Part shown: piece after piece, positions 16,204 through 24,537 of the stretch | Layout of the letters: every line of letters starts with the position of its first letter | Numbering within the stretch: the first letter of the stretch is position 1 | Assembly: GCF_000737785.1 (NCBI RefSeq) | Contig: NZ_JPRO01000005.1 | Coordinates: forward strand, 62,001 to 126,000 | From: Chryseobacterium luteum | GTDB taxonomy: Bacteria > Bacteroidota > Bacteroidia > Flavobacteriales > Weeksellaceae | DNA: 64,000 nt | Reading direction: 5' to 3' | Notes under the pieces: generated by a model | What the model was told of the DNA's origin: nothing | The model's database searches: none | What the model saw: only the letters and a program-made list of their open reading frames with translations | Position numbers and translations under genes: made by a program

Positions 16204-16602
16204 ATGGAGAAAGAGATTTCACACTTTTGGCTGGGATATTTTAAAAACGAAGATGCCTTTAATGATTTTGCGGAAGAGGATGAAAGGTATTACACGGAAG
16301 AGGAAACTGAGGACCTTTATGTCTCAAAGTTTGCTGAATCACAGAATATACATTGGTTTGATTATGATTTTCTGGAATATGGCTTTGAAGATGAGAATTT
16401 AGGCATCTATGAAAAGTTTACGGATTATTCTTATGCGGATCAATGGATTCCCATTGTGGAACAAAAGATCAATGAGCTGGGTCTGGAAACTCCGGTGAAT
16501 GCCATTATTTTCGCTAACAGGCATACGATTCCCAATCCGGTTTCTGTGAATGATGAAGATTTTGCATTATACTATATCGGCGAGATTGAATATACCATCT
16601 AG
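16204..16602 (+). CDS. Immunity protein 22 (Imm22)-like
   Basis: A 132-residue acidic protein resembling the Imm22 family of polymorphic-toxin immunity proteins. It has an aromatic start (HFWLGYFKNEDAFNDF), a central S-x-F-x-x-S-Q-x-I-x-W-F-DYDFLE segment and conserved acidic residues. Such proteins normally lie beside a cognate toxin gene, but no toxin is visible next to it. It may be an orphan immunity gene protecting against toxins of neighbouring strains. The family call is from pattern recognition only. Confidence 0.65.
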   Translation: MEKEISHFWLGYFKNEDAFNDFAEEDERYYTEEETEDLYVSKFAESQNIHWFDYDFLEYGFEDENLGIYEKFTDYSYADQWIPIVEQKINELGLETPVNAIIFANRHTIPNPVSVNDEDFALYYIGEIEYTI

Positions 16603-16726
16603 CTTTTTATGAAAAGGGCTTCAATAAAGGATCATGAGAATCTGCTGAAGGTTTTTGTGGTTCTTTTCTATTCTCAGACATTTAAACTATTTATTTTTTA
16701 AGTATCTTAGGCTTAATAATTTACTG

Positions 16727-17203
16727 ATGAAACAGATTTTATTTATTTTGCTGATATTTTATACATCAACTGCATCTGGACAGAATAAGTGTAGCCTAAA
16801 ACTCGAATCCAATGTTACCCAGCTTCAGAAAAAAGGAATTATAGAGCTTTCTGTAACTAATACAGGAAACAGAAAAATTAAAATTAATAAAGATTTTTCA
16901 GCTTATAGGCTGCAGCTTTTAAAAATCCGGGAAAACGTTCCAAACAAGGAAAATAGAATAGACTATACTGCTGACGTTGACTGCTTTGCCGACTGTATAA
17001 AAAACACCGTGAGATTAAAGCCTGGGAAAAATTATATATATACTATTCCTATAAAAGAAACCATTCAATATGCAAAGCTGCTCAATGGCAGAACATACAG
17101 TTTCCATTTGTTTTTTGACTTTATTGACCTGACTCCTGAAGTCTGCAATATTTATGGCCTGACGGATAACGAGGTTGTTTATACAAAGACAAATTATGAG
17201 TAG
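16727..17203 (+). CDS. Exported protein of unknown function
   Basis: A protein of about 158 residues with a signal peptide (QILFILLIFYTSTASG), then a beta-rich domain that begins CSLKLESNVTQLQKKGIIELSVTNTGN, reminiscent of an immunoglobulin-like fold. Cys pairs (DCFADC) may form a disulfide. The ATG at 16727 is preferred because it starts directly at the signal peptide. No family is recognised. It follows the Imm22-like gene by 124 bp. Confidence 0.6.
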   Translation: MKQILFILLIFYTSTASGQNKCSLKLESNVTQLQKKGIIELSVTNTGNRKIKINKDFSAYRLQLLKIRENVPNKENRIDYTADVDCFADCIKNTVRLKPGKNYIYTIPIKETIQYAKLLNGRTYSFHLFFDFIDLTPEVCNIYGLTDNEVVYTKTNYE

Positions 17204-17340
17204 CTTCTTTCTGTCGTAGAGATATTTCTTTTCTGATGAGAAGATGGATCTTTTTTTCTATCATATTTTGTGATTGATCAGATAATAAATAATATATAAA
17301 TTCCTTTCAGTTTCCCAAATTAAACCTATTTTTATCGTCA

Positions 17341-18075
17341 ATGAATATTTACTCTGCCCTTCAGATGGGAGATTATCATACTCATCACTGTGAGGATGAT
17401 CTACTCATTAAGAAAATTGGCTCCGATCAATTGTTATGTGCCGTATTGGATGGCTGTTCTACAGCTATGGACAGTCACTTTGCATCAACTCTTACTGGAA
17501 AACTTTTAAGAAAAACAGCATTTGAAAAAGGGTATCAAAAGCTGTATGAAAACGATGATACCAAAAGTTTGGATGAAGAATTGAAAGAAATCTTACGGAA
17601 TCTGTTCAAAGAGATGGCTTTTGTTAAAAACAGGCTTATGCTCGATGAAAAAGAACTGCTGACAACACTTATCATTCTTCTTTATGATATTAAGAAAAAT
17701 AGAGGTGTTGTTTTATCAGTCGGAGACGGAGTAATCTGTATCAATGGGGAAATAACCGAATTTGACAGGGATAATAAGCCGGATTATTTAGCCTATCACC
17801 TTCATGAAAATTTTGATGAATGGTATGCTCAGCAGAATCAAAAAATATTTTTTGATCACTCGAATGATATTTCCATCGCTACTGATGGTGTTTTAACCTT
17901 TTCAAAAGTTAAGAAAACTAACAATAACAATAAAATCAATCCTGTTGAATATTTGATGACAGATCAGTCTTATGATGATACTGAAGAAATGCTTAACAGA
18001 AAGCTTAAAAACCTGGAACATCATTATGGATTAAAGCCTACTGACGACCTTGCTATTGTCAGAATAATACGGTAG
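17341..18075 (+). CDS. PP2C-type protein phosphatase
   Basis: A 244-residue cytosolic protein with the core motifs of metal-dependent Ser/Thr phosphatases: LDGCSTAMDS (motif with metal-binding Asp), VLSVGDGV and the late SIATDGVLTF, TDDLAIVRI. The first motif of the family near the N-terminus (CEDD) is also present. No kinase gene is adjacent. The immunity-like gene two genes upstream makes a link to contact-dependent signalling conceivable but unproven. Confidence 0.8.
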   Translation: MNIYSALQMGDYHTHHCEDDLLIKKIGSDQLLCAVLDGCSTAMDSHFASTLTGKLLRKTAFEKGYQKLYENDDTKSLDEELKEILRNLFKEMAFVKNRLMLDEKELLTTLIILLYDIKKNRGVVLSVGDGVICINGEITEFDRDNKPDYLAYHLHENFDEWYAQQNQKIFFDHSNDISIATDGVLTFSKVKKTNNNNKINPVEYLMTDQSYDDTEEMLNRKLKNLEHHYGLKPTDDLAIVRIIR

Positions 18076-18131
18076 AATTAAATTATAAAAAAATAAAAGT
18101 TAGATTTATACTGTCCCAAAATAAAAATCAA

Positions 18132-18866
18132 TTGAAAAAAAACATACTCCTACTCGTTTCATGCCTTCTGCTTCTCTGCTCCTGCAAAAAGGATAAAAAG
18201 CCTAATGCAGATCAGAAAAATAATCCCGCAGAAAAAGTTATCAAAACAGATACAGTAAGTAATCCCGTTTCTGAACAACAAACTGCACACCTTAAAAGCG
18301 GAAAACTATCCGACCTGGTTCCTGACGGATATGAAATTCAATATGATGCGGAAGGAGATATTAACCAGGACGGACTTTCCGATATCGCGCTTGTCATCAG
18401 GAAAAAAGAAGATACGCTGGCCGACAGAAAGATGATGATTCTGTTAAAGAACACGGATCAAACTTACAAACTGGATAAGATATCTGACACTGTCCTTCCC
18501 GATGAATACAATGAAGCCGGCTACAAGATGCATGATCCGGAAGATATTTCCATTGAAAAAGGAGAACTGGCTATCAATTTATATGATATCGGCCCCAATG
18601 GAAATCAGTTCAGCAGGTTTAAATATTTGAACGGAAATCTTATCCTCACCTATATTGAGACGTATAATATGGGAGCCGGCTCCCACTCTGCCCTGTATTA
18701 TGAGCCGATGAAAGGAAAACTGACGCTTGAGACCGTAAATACCATGAAAGAAGAAATGCCTACAGAGTCTAAAACTTTTCACCTAAAAAAGGCAAGGTAT
18801 TTATTTGAAGAAACGTCTCCGGAAAATGTTTTACAAAAGGTCTACGGTTCCGTAAATGATGAATAA
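18132..18866 (+). CDS. Lipoprotein of unknown function
   Basis: A 244-residue lipoprotein with lipobox LCSC near residue 17. The start codon is TTG at 18132, chosen because it gives a complete signal peptide (KKNILLLVSCLLLLCSC). After a Lys/Asn/Pro-rich linker the domain contains GDINQDGLSDIALVI, an Asp-rich loop like those in VCBS/FG-GAP-type beta-propeller or calcium-binding repeats. The molecular role is unknown. It lies 56 bp after the phosphatase gene. Confidence 0.8.
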   Translation: MKKNILLLVSCLLLLCSCKKDKKPNADQKNNPAEKVIKTDTVSNPVSEQQTAHLKSGKLSDLVPDGYEIQYDAEGDINQDGLSDIALVIRKKEDTLADRKMMILLKNTDQTYKLDKISDTVLPDEYNEAGYKMHDPEDISIEKGELAINLYDIGPNGNQFSRFKYLNGNLILTYIETYNMGAGSHSALYYEPMKGKLTLETVNTMKEEMPTESKTFHLKKARYLFEETSPENVLQKVYGSVNDE

Positions 18867-18997
18867 ACATTCCTTCATTTGAAAATCCTGTAAATAAAAA
18901 TAGCGAAAAGGGGTAATTGATATTCGTGTGTAATAATTAGAATTTTGTTATATCAGGTTTAAAAGCCAATACAACAGAATTAAAAAACAACAATATC

Positions 18998-19576
18998 ATG
19001 AAAACTCTACATTTCGGACTTTTAGGAAAGGAAAATACAAGTCCTTTTATTGTTACTGCCATCGTGTACAGTATCATTCTATGCCTTCCTTTTATTTATT
19101 TTTTATATCTGAAAGGACAGCCTCATTACTCCAATTTTCAAAACACCAATGAGGAAGGGCAAACCATCGTTGTAAAAGACTGGAGAAACGATGCGGAATC
19201 CAGACAGTTTAAACTCCTGACAAGAGTGGCAATTTTCAGTGCGGCCTTATCTTTTGGGGCGCTGGGAGCAGCGGTAAGTCTTATCACGCGTGCAAGAAGG
19301 TCCGGGGTTTTCAATAATAAAATAACGATTAAGGAATTGATTTCGATACAGACCATCGGGGCAGTTTTTGCTTTTATTCTTTCTCTGATTTTTATGGGTG
19401 AAATGATCGGCGGTACATTATTCCCCAATTCCGAAGAATTTTATTATATCGTTTATATTCCCGCAGCATTGGCAAAGCTCCTCGTCTGGTCCTTCCTCGC
19501 AGGTTTCGCTGAAAGATTCGTTCCCAATATTCTTGAAAACCTTACTAAACTGAAAGATACAAATGAAGAATCCTGA
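18998..19576 (+). CDS. Membrane protein of unknown function
   Basis: A 192-residue protein with about four predicted membrane spans: VTAIVYSIILCLPFIYFLYL, VAIFSAALSFGALGAAVSLI, TIGAVFAFILSLIFMG and YIPAALAKLLVWSFLAGF. Between the first two is a soluble loop of about 45 residues. No family is recognised. The ATG follows a 131 bp gap with no clear promoter match. Confidence 0.75.
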   Translation: MKTLHFGLLGKENTSPFIVTAIVYSIILCLPFIYFLYLKGQPHYSNFQNTNEEGQTIVVKDWRNDAESRQFKLLTRVAIFSAALSFGALGAAVSLITRARRSGVFNNKITIKELISIQTIGAVFAFILSLIFMGEMIGGTLFPNSEEFYYIVYIPAALAKLLVWSFLAGFAERFVPNILENLTKLKDTNEES

Positions 19577-19640
19577 AAGTAAGGAAAACAGGGATATTTC
19601 ATTCAGCAAAGAAATACAAAATACTTGCCCTGTATTGTTT

Positions 19641-19733
19641 ATTGATAAATGAAATGGTTTTGTTTAGCGTAAAAATCAACTGAATGCTTTATAAAATCTT
19701 TGTTTATCATTGCGTTATTTTTAATCTTTATCC
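19641..19733 (+). repeat. Dispersed intergenic repeat, copy B
   Basis: About 80 bp here match copy A (9521-9600, minus strand) with few changes; shared blocks include GAATGCTTTATAAAATCTTT. The segment just before it (19608-19625, GCAAAGAAATACAAAATA) also occurs at 34102-34119, which looks like a third, shorter relative. Confidence 0.65.
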
Positions 19734-19760
19734 CGAATTCAGATCAAATAGAAAAAGGAC

Positions 19761-19797
19761 AAAAAAATAAGGTGAGCTTACAAACTCACCTTATTTT
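19761..19797 (-). terminator. Terminator of polA
   Basis: The perfect arms AATAAGGTGAG and CTCACCTTATT are followed on the minus strand by TTTTTTT, 17 bp past the polA stop. Confidence 0.85.
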
Positions 19798-19813
19798 AAT
19801 TTACAATATTTTA

Positions 19814-22648
19814 TTAATGCGCTTCCAGCCAGTTGTTTCCAACTCCCACTTCTACCAACAGAGGCACCTGGGTTTTCAAAGCACTTTCCATTTCGGTTTT
19901 AATCAGTTTTGAAGCAGCTTCAATCTCATCTATCGGAGATTCAAACACCAATTCGTCATGCACCTGAAGAAGCATTCTGGTTTGCAGCTGCTGGGTTTTA
20001 AGCTGCTGATCGATTTTGATCATAGCCAGCTTTACGACATCTGCCGCACTTCCCTGAACCGGTGCGTTTACGGCATTCCTCTCTGCATGGCCTCTCACCA
20101 CGAAATTATTGGAATTGATATCTTTCAAATGGCGCTTTCTTCCTAATATGGTTTCCACATAGCCTATCTGGCGGGCTTTGCTGACCTGCTCTGCCATATA
20201 TTCCTTTAATTTGGGATAGGTTTCAAAGTAGGCTTCGATCATTTGTTTGGCTTCGGTTCTGGAAAGCCCGGTCTGCTCTGCCAGCGCAAAGGCTCCCTGG
20301 CCGTAGATAATCCCGAAATTCACGGTTTTGGCCTGGCTTCTCTGGGTCTTGGAAACCTCTTCCAAAGGAATTTTAAACAGTTTAGCTGCTGTTGAAGCGT
20401 GAATATCTTCTCCATCCTGAAAGGCTTTGATCATATTTTCTTCTCCTGAGATCTCGGCTATCAGGCGAAGTTCAATCTGGGAATAATCGGCGGAAATGAT
20501 CTTTTTCCCTTCTCCGGAAACAAAAGCTCCCCTGATCTGCTGTCCGCGCAGTGTCCTGATCGGAATATTCTGAAGGTTAGGGTTTACACTTGCCAGACGT
20601 CCTGTAGCAGCCGTAGTCTGGGAGAAATTGGTATGTACCCGGCTGTCCTGTTTGTCGATCTGCGAAGGCAGCGCATCTACGTAGGTAGATTTTAATTTCT
20701 GATAGGTTCTGTATTCCAGGATATGTTTGATGATCTCATGTTTTGAGCTCAGTTTTTGAAGAATGTCTTCGGAAGTGGCGTACTGTCCTGTTTTTGTCTT
20801 TTTTGCTTTTGGATCGAGCTGCATTTTTTCAAACAGGATCTCTCCAAGCTGTTTCGGCGAATTCATATTAAATTCTTCACCTGAAAGCTCAAAAATTTTG
20901 GATTCCAGCTGTCTAAGGTCATTTTCAAGATCTATACTTTCCTGTGCCAGCCATTTTTCATCGAGTGAAATTCCGGCCAGCTCCATTTTAGCCAAAACTT
21001 CCACCAGAGGCATTTCTATTTTAAAGAAAAGCTCTTCCAGATTTTCTTTTTTCAATTGTGGGGCAAACAGTTCGTACAGCTGGAAAGTTACATCGGCATC
21101 TTCTGCTGCATAATCGGTCTGTGTTCTAAGGTCCGCATCTCTGAAAGTCCCCTGGTTTTTACCCTTTTTCCCGATAATGGTTTCAATGGAAACCGGTTTG
21201 TAGTTGAGGTACACCTCGGAAAGATAATCCATTCCGTGTCTTCCGTCCGGATTCAGCAGATAATGGGCGATCATGGTATCAAATACAGCTCCTTTTACCG
21301 TAATATCGTACTGTTTTAATATTTTGTAATCGAATTTTAAATTGTGAGCGATTTTTAACAGGTCTTCTTTCTCGAAGAACGGCCTGAAAATTTCCAGTGT
21401 CTGAAGCACTTCACCTTTGTCCTCGGATAAAGGAACATAGTAAGCCAGACCTTTTTTATAGGAAAAACTCATTCCTACAAGTTCAGCTTCCAGCTCGTTT
21501 AATGAAGTGGTTTCGGTATCAAAACAGACTGCTTTCTGCTTTAATAAATTACTGGCCAATAGTTTCTGTGCTTTGGGATTATTCACAAACTGGTACAGAT
21601 GGTCATTCTGCTCAATGGAAGTTTTGGTAGAAGTGGCCTGATCGAGCTCTTCAAAGTTGGCAAACAGATCAAGCTGCATCACCTGTCCTTTTACCTGTGT
21701 ACCCTGAGATGTCTGTTTAACCTCAACCTCACTTACAATAACAGTTTCCGAAGGTGCGGCAGCGAATGCACGGTAAAGGTTTTCGTATAATCTTCTGAAT
21801 TCAATTTCGTCAAAAACTTCTTTTACTTTTTCAAAATCTGGTGTATCAAGGTCATACTGTTCCTGATGGAATTCTACAGGTGCGTCACAGATGATGGTTG
21901 CCAGTTTTTTGGACAGGATTCCCCGTTCTGCGGAAGCTTCTATTTTTTCCTTCAGTTTTCCTTTCAGCTTATCTGTATTGGCCAGCAGCGTTTCTATATT
22001 TCCGAATTCTTTTAGGAACTTCATGGCCGTTTTCTCTCCCACACCATCCAGTCCCGGAATATTATCTACTGCATCTCCCATCATTGCAAGGAAATCGATC
22101 ACCTGTTTCGGATCTTCTATCTCGTATTTTGCTTTTACCTCTTCTACTCCGAGGATTTCTATATCCCCTCCTTTTAAACCGGGTTTATAGATTTTTATTT
22201 TGTCTGTAACCAGCTGGGCAAAATCTTTATCGGGCGTCACCATGAAAGTGGTATAACCTTCTTTTTCCGCTTTGCAGGCAATGGTTCCTATCACATCATC
22301 TGCTTCATATCCTTCTACTCCTAAAATGGGGATATGCATCGCCTCCAGAATTCTGTGAATGTATGGAATAGCTATTTTGATCGCTTCGGGAGTCTCGCTT
22401 CTGTTGGCCTTGTAGTCTGAATAGTCATCGGTTCTTACGCTTGCCTGCCCTACATCAAAAACAACTGCCAGATGGCTTGGCCTTTCTCTTCTGATCAGTT
22501 CGATCAGGGAATTGGTAAACCCAAAGATAGCAGAGGTATCTACACCTTTGCTGGTAAGCCTGGGATTCCTGATCAATGCGTAATATCCTCTGAATATCAT
22601 CGCATAAGCATCGATGAGAAAGAGTCTTTTATCTTGTGTTGCGTCCAT
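19814..22648 (-). CDS. polA: DNA polymerase I
   Basis: The full-length (944 residues) enzyme fills gaps in repair and removes Okazaki primers. It has the 5'-3' exonuclease domain (about 1-290; LIDAYAMIFRGYYA, GVEGYEADDVIG), a 3'-5' exonuclease domain with an intact catalytic motif (FDTETTSLNELEAELVGMSF) and the family A polymerase domain (SADYSQIELRL, RSQAKTVNFGIIYG, VHDELVFE). The ATG at 22646-22648 (MDATQDKRLF) is preferred over a TTG six codons earlier. It is a stand-alone gene with its own terminator. Confidence 0.97.
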   Translation of the reverse strand: MDATQDKRLFLIDAYAMIFRGYYALIRNPRLTSKGVDTSAIFGFTNSLIELIRRERPSHLAVVFDVGQASVRTDDYSDYKANRSETPEAIKIAIPYIHRILEAMHIPILGVEGYEADDVIGTIACKAEKEGYTTFMVTPDKDFAQLVTDKIKIYKPGLKGGDIEILGVEEVKAKYEIEDPKQVIDFLAMMGDAVDNIPGLDGVGEKTAMKFLKEFGNIETLLANTDKLKGKLKEKIEASAERGILSKKLATIICDAPVEFHQEQYDLDTPDFEKVKEVFDEIEFRRLYENLYRAFAAAPSETVIVSEVEVKQTSQGTQVKGQVMQLDLFANFEELDQATSTKTSIEQNDHLYQFVNNPKAQKLLASNLLKQKAVCFDTETTSLNELEAELVGMSFSYKKGLAYYVPLSEDKGEVLQTLEIFRPFFEKEDLLKIAHNLKFDYKILKQYDITVKGAVFDTMIAHYLLNPDGRHGMDYLSEVYLNYKPVSIETIIGKKGKNQGTFRDADLRTQTDYAAEDADVTFQLYELFAPQLKKENLEELFFKIEMPLVEVLAKMELAGISLDEKWLAQESIDLENDLRQLESKIFELSGEEFNMNSPKQLGEILFEKMQLDPKAKKTKTGQYATSEDILQKLSSKHEIIKHILEYRTYQKLKSTYVDALPSQIDKQDSRVHTNFSQTTAATGRLASVNPNLQNIPIRTLRGQQIRGAFVSGEGKKIISADYSQIELRLIAEISGEENMIKAFQDGEDIHASTAAKLFKIPLEEVSKTQRSQAKTVNFGIIYGQGAFALAEQTGLSRTEAKQMIEAYFETYPKLKEYMAEQVSKARQIGYVETILGRKRHLKDINSNNFVVRGHAERNAVNAPVQGSAADVVKLAMIKIDQQLKTQQLQTRMLLQVHDELVFESPIDEIEAASKLIKTEMESALKTQVPLLVEVGVGNNWLEAH

Positions 22649-22714
22649 AATGTCTATAATGAACAAATATAAGAAAATAGGAATATTTTTTTGAGTTATA
22701 AGTTATGAATTATA

Positions 22715-22850
22715 GAGGGCGGGGTTTGAGAGTTTGAGTATTCGGGAGTTTGAGGGTGGGTGTATCAAATAAGGGGCTTCCTCTTATAGTATTGTTCTCA
22801 GTCTAAAATCTCATGTCTGAGATCTGATGTCTTGATTCTAATCTCTTCCC
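22715..22850. repeat. Intergenic repeat pieces between polA and hcp
   Basis: Positions 22715-22757 are GGGTTTGAGAGTTTGAG-like units, the reverse complement of the AACTCTCAAACCC units at 4248-4342 and 14213-14270. Positions 22796-22850 (AAATCTCATGTCTGAGATC) are related to 4110-4165. No gene is present between 22649 and 22927. Confidence 0.55.
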
Positions 22851-22857
22851 AGTTCAT

Positions 22858-22892
22858 AAAAAAACAGAACAGCATTTCTGCTATTCTGTCTT
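22858..22892 (-). terminator. Terminator of hcp copy 1
   Basis: The arms ACAGAACAGCA and TGCTATTCTGT pair with one mismatch. On the minus strand T-rich sequence (TTTTTTTAT) follows. A related hairpin (ACAGAACAGT/ACTATTCTGT) follows hcp copy 2 at 29101-29141. Confidence 0.75.
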
Positions 22893-22927
22893 GGATGTTA
22901 TTTTTTAAATAAAAGACTTGGGTCTTC

Positions 22928-23338
22928 TTAATGACCTGATGAAGGCCACATTCCGCGGTACTCAGAGTTACCAAGAGTGATCACTTCTGCACTGATTACG
23001 AAGCTGATCAGCATGCTGTTGCTGTCAATTGCATCGAAGTCTACTTCATGCTGGATCACATATCCGTTTTCCCATTTCAAAGTAGTTAATGTACCTTCTT
23101 CATGAGATTTATTGAAAGTAACTTCTCCTGTGGTAGGCTTGTACTTTCCGTTCAATAAACTTTCCAGAATATCAGATTTTTCAGTTGCTTCTACTGTCAC
23201 TTTGATCAGTGCATTTGACGGATCTGATGCTACACGTCCTGAAACGTCTGTAGATCTTGATACGCTGTAGTTAAGCTTTAATAATTTCTGTCCTTCTCCT
23301 CCGTTGAATTTTAAGATTCCTCTTGAATTTGCTGCCAT
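22928..23338 (-). CDS. hcp: Type VI secretion tube protein TssD/Hcp, copy 1
   Basis: A 136-residue Hcp-type protein that stacks as hexameric rings to form the inner tube of the T6SS. It has the features of the Bacteroidota TssD family: NSRGILKFN at the start, RVASDPSNALIKVTVEAT, and a KWENGYVIQHEVDFDA strand followed by a short GH-ending tail. There is no signal peptide, as expected for a T6SS-exported protein. It differs from copy 2 (29173-29583) at only three residues. Its promoter region carries two 13-bp palindromes shared with copy 2. Confidence 0.93.
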   Translation of the reverse strand: MAANSRGILKFNGGEGQKLLKLNYSVSRSTDVSGRVASDPSNALIKVTVEATEKSDILESLLNGKYKPTTGEVTFNKSHEEGTLTTLKWENGYVIQHEVDFDAIDSNSMLISFVISAEVITLGNSEYRGMWPSSGH

Positions 23339-23390
23339 GATTGGTGATTTTAATTGTTATCTATTATATAAATAGTGATTGATTACAGAA

Positions 23391-23481
23391 CAAAGATATA
23401 CCTGATCAGGATAAAGAAAAAGTTTTTGGATATAAATCTGAAATATTGTAGTAATTCTACGATTTGATGTAGTAATTCTAC
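23391..23481 (-). promoter_or_regulatory. hcp copy 1 promoter with twin palindromes
   Basis: The -7 element is TATCTTTG on the minus strand (23391-23398), 53 nt before the ATG. Two identical 13-mers reading GTAGTAATTCTAC on the plus strand lie at 23448-23460 and 23469-23481, 21 bp apart centre to centre. The nearer one is centred 59.5 bp from the -7 centre, a position suited to an activator. The same layout occurs at hcp copy 2 and at the decayed copy. Confidence 0.75.
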
Positions 23482-23584
23482 GACTTTTGATTTAACATAA
23501 TATTGTAAATGCTTGTTATAAAAGGTTTTTATAGTTTTATAAAGCTAAAAATATGATGTTAAGTAAAATATAAACTTACACCAG

Positions 23585-24016
23585 CTATTTGATTTTAGTT
23601 TCTAATTCTTTTAAATTATTCAGGCTTGTGGTATTTCCCAATTCTGCTGCTTTTTTCCAATACTTTTTAGCATTTTCAATATCATTGAATTTGAAATAGG
23701 CAACTCCTAAATCGTTTAATGCAAATTGAGCATCGTCACTTTTAGGATCAACTGTCTGAAGGTATTTTTCAAACTTCGGAATTGCTTTTTGGGGTTCACC
23801 AGATTCCAAATAAATTGTTCCGGAATACTTTAAGGCTTCTGTATTATTAAATGCTTCTGCTTTTTCCAAATAAATTAATGCTTCATTATATTTTTTCTCA
23901 TTGTAATATTCAATTCCCTGATCAAGAAGTTTCTGATCATCTTTTTTAAATAAAAACCGGTAGGACATAAATCCTAATAATGCAACAACTCCTAAAACAG
24001 CAATTACTTTTCTCAT
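23585..24016 (-). CDS. Membrane-anchored TPR protein beside the putative T6SS effector
   Basis: A 143-residue protein with one N-terminal membrane anchor (IAVLGVVALLGFMSYRFLF) and three TPR/Sel1-like helical repeats covering about 30-140 (GIEYYNEKKYNEALIYLEKA and similar). Its ATG overlaps the stop of the upstream membrane protein gene by 4 bp. As the last gene of the vgrG-effector operon it could be an immunity protein or assembly factor; neither is shown by sequence. Confidence 0.75.
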   Translation of the reverse strand: MRKVIAVLGVVALLGFMSYRFLFKKDDQKLLDQGIEYYNEKKYNEALIYLEKAEAFNNTEALKYSGTIYLESGEPQKAIPKFEKYLQTVDPKSDDAQFALNDLGVAYFKFNDIENAKKYWKKAAELGNTTSLNNLKELETKIK

Positions 24017-24537
24017 AGTATTAAAATTAAAATTCCATAAAATAAATATAAAAGAATCAATACTTCAAAAATCCTCATTTTGAATGTATATATGCCATAT
24101 GCATTCAAACACATCATCAGGATACAAAACATAAAAAAAGGCAGTTTGCCCAACTGAGAAAACTGATAATAAAATAAATCGATAAGAATATTCTTTTTCT
24201 GCAGCCCAATATACTTGATATCTTTTCCTTTTTTAATTCTGGAAGTATCATTTTTGTTTATAAAAAATGTGATTTTCTTATCATTTTTATTATATAAAAT
24301 TTCCCTGTCACTTTTAAAATTAGATAAAAAACCTGTTCCTCCGTTATAAAATACATTCGAATAATCAGAGATACGAAATCTATAAAAAGGAATTCTTGTA
24401 CCTGATTTTTTAACCTCAATTAATGATCCCTGAATGGGGGTAAGATTATTATTTAGAATTATTAGTTTCAATGGAATATATAAAATCCCTATTACTGAAA
24501 CTATTATGATTATAAAAAACCTGATATTAGAATTCAT
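24013..24537 (-). CDS. Small membrane protein, candidate immunity protein
   Basis: A 174-residue protein with one N-terminal span (FFIIIIVSVIGILYIPL) and about two C-terminal spans (LPFFMFCILMMCLNAYGIYTF, VLILLYLFYGILILIL) flanking a ~90-residue Lys/Asn/Asp-rich soluble loop. It overlaps the PAAR-like gene upstream by 11 bp and the TPR gene downstream by 4 bp, so all three are tightly coupled. No family is recognised. A membrane immunity protein would fit an effector that attacks membranes. Confidence 0.7.
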   Translation of the reverse strand: MNSNIRFFIIIIVSVIGILYIPLKLIILNNNLTPIQGSLIEVKKSGTRIPFYRFRISDYSNVFYNGGTGFLSNFKSDREILYNKNDKKITFFINKNDTSRIKKGKDIKYIGLQKKNILIDLFYYQFSQLGKLPFFMFCILMMCLNAYGIYTFKMRIFEVLILLYLFYGILILIL

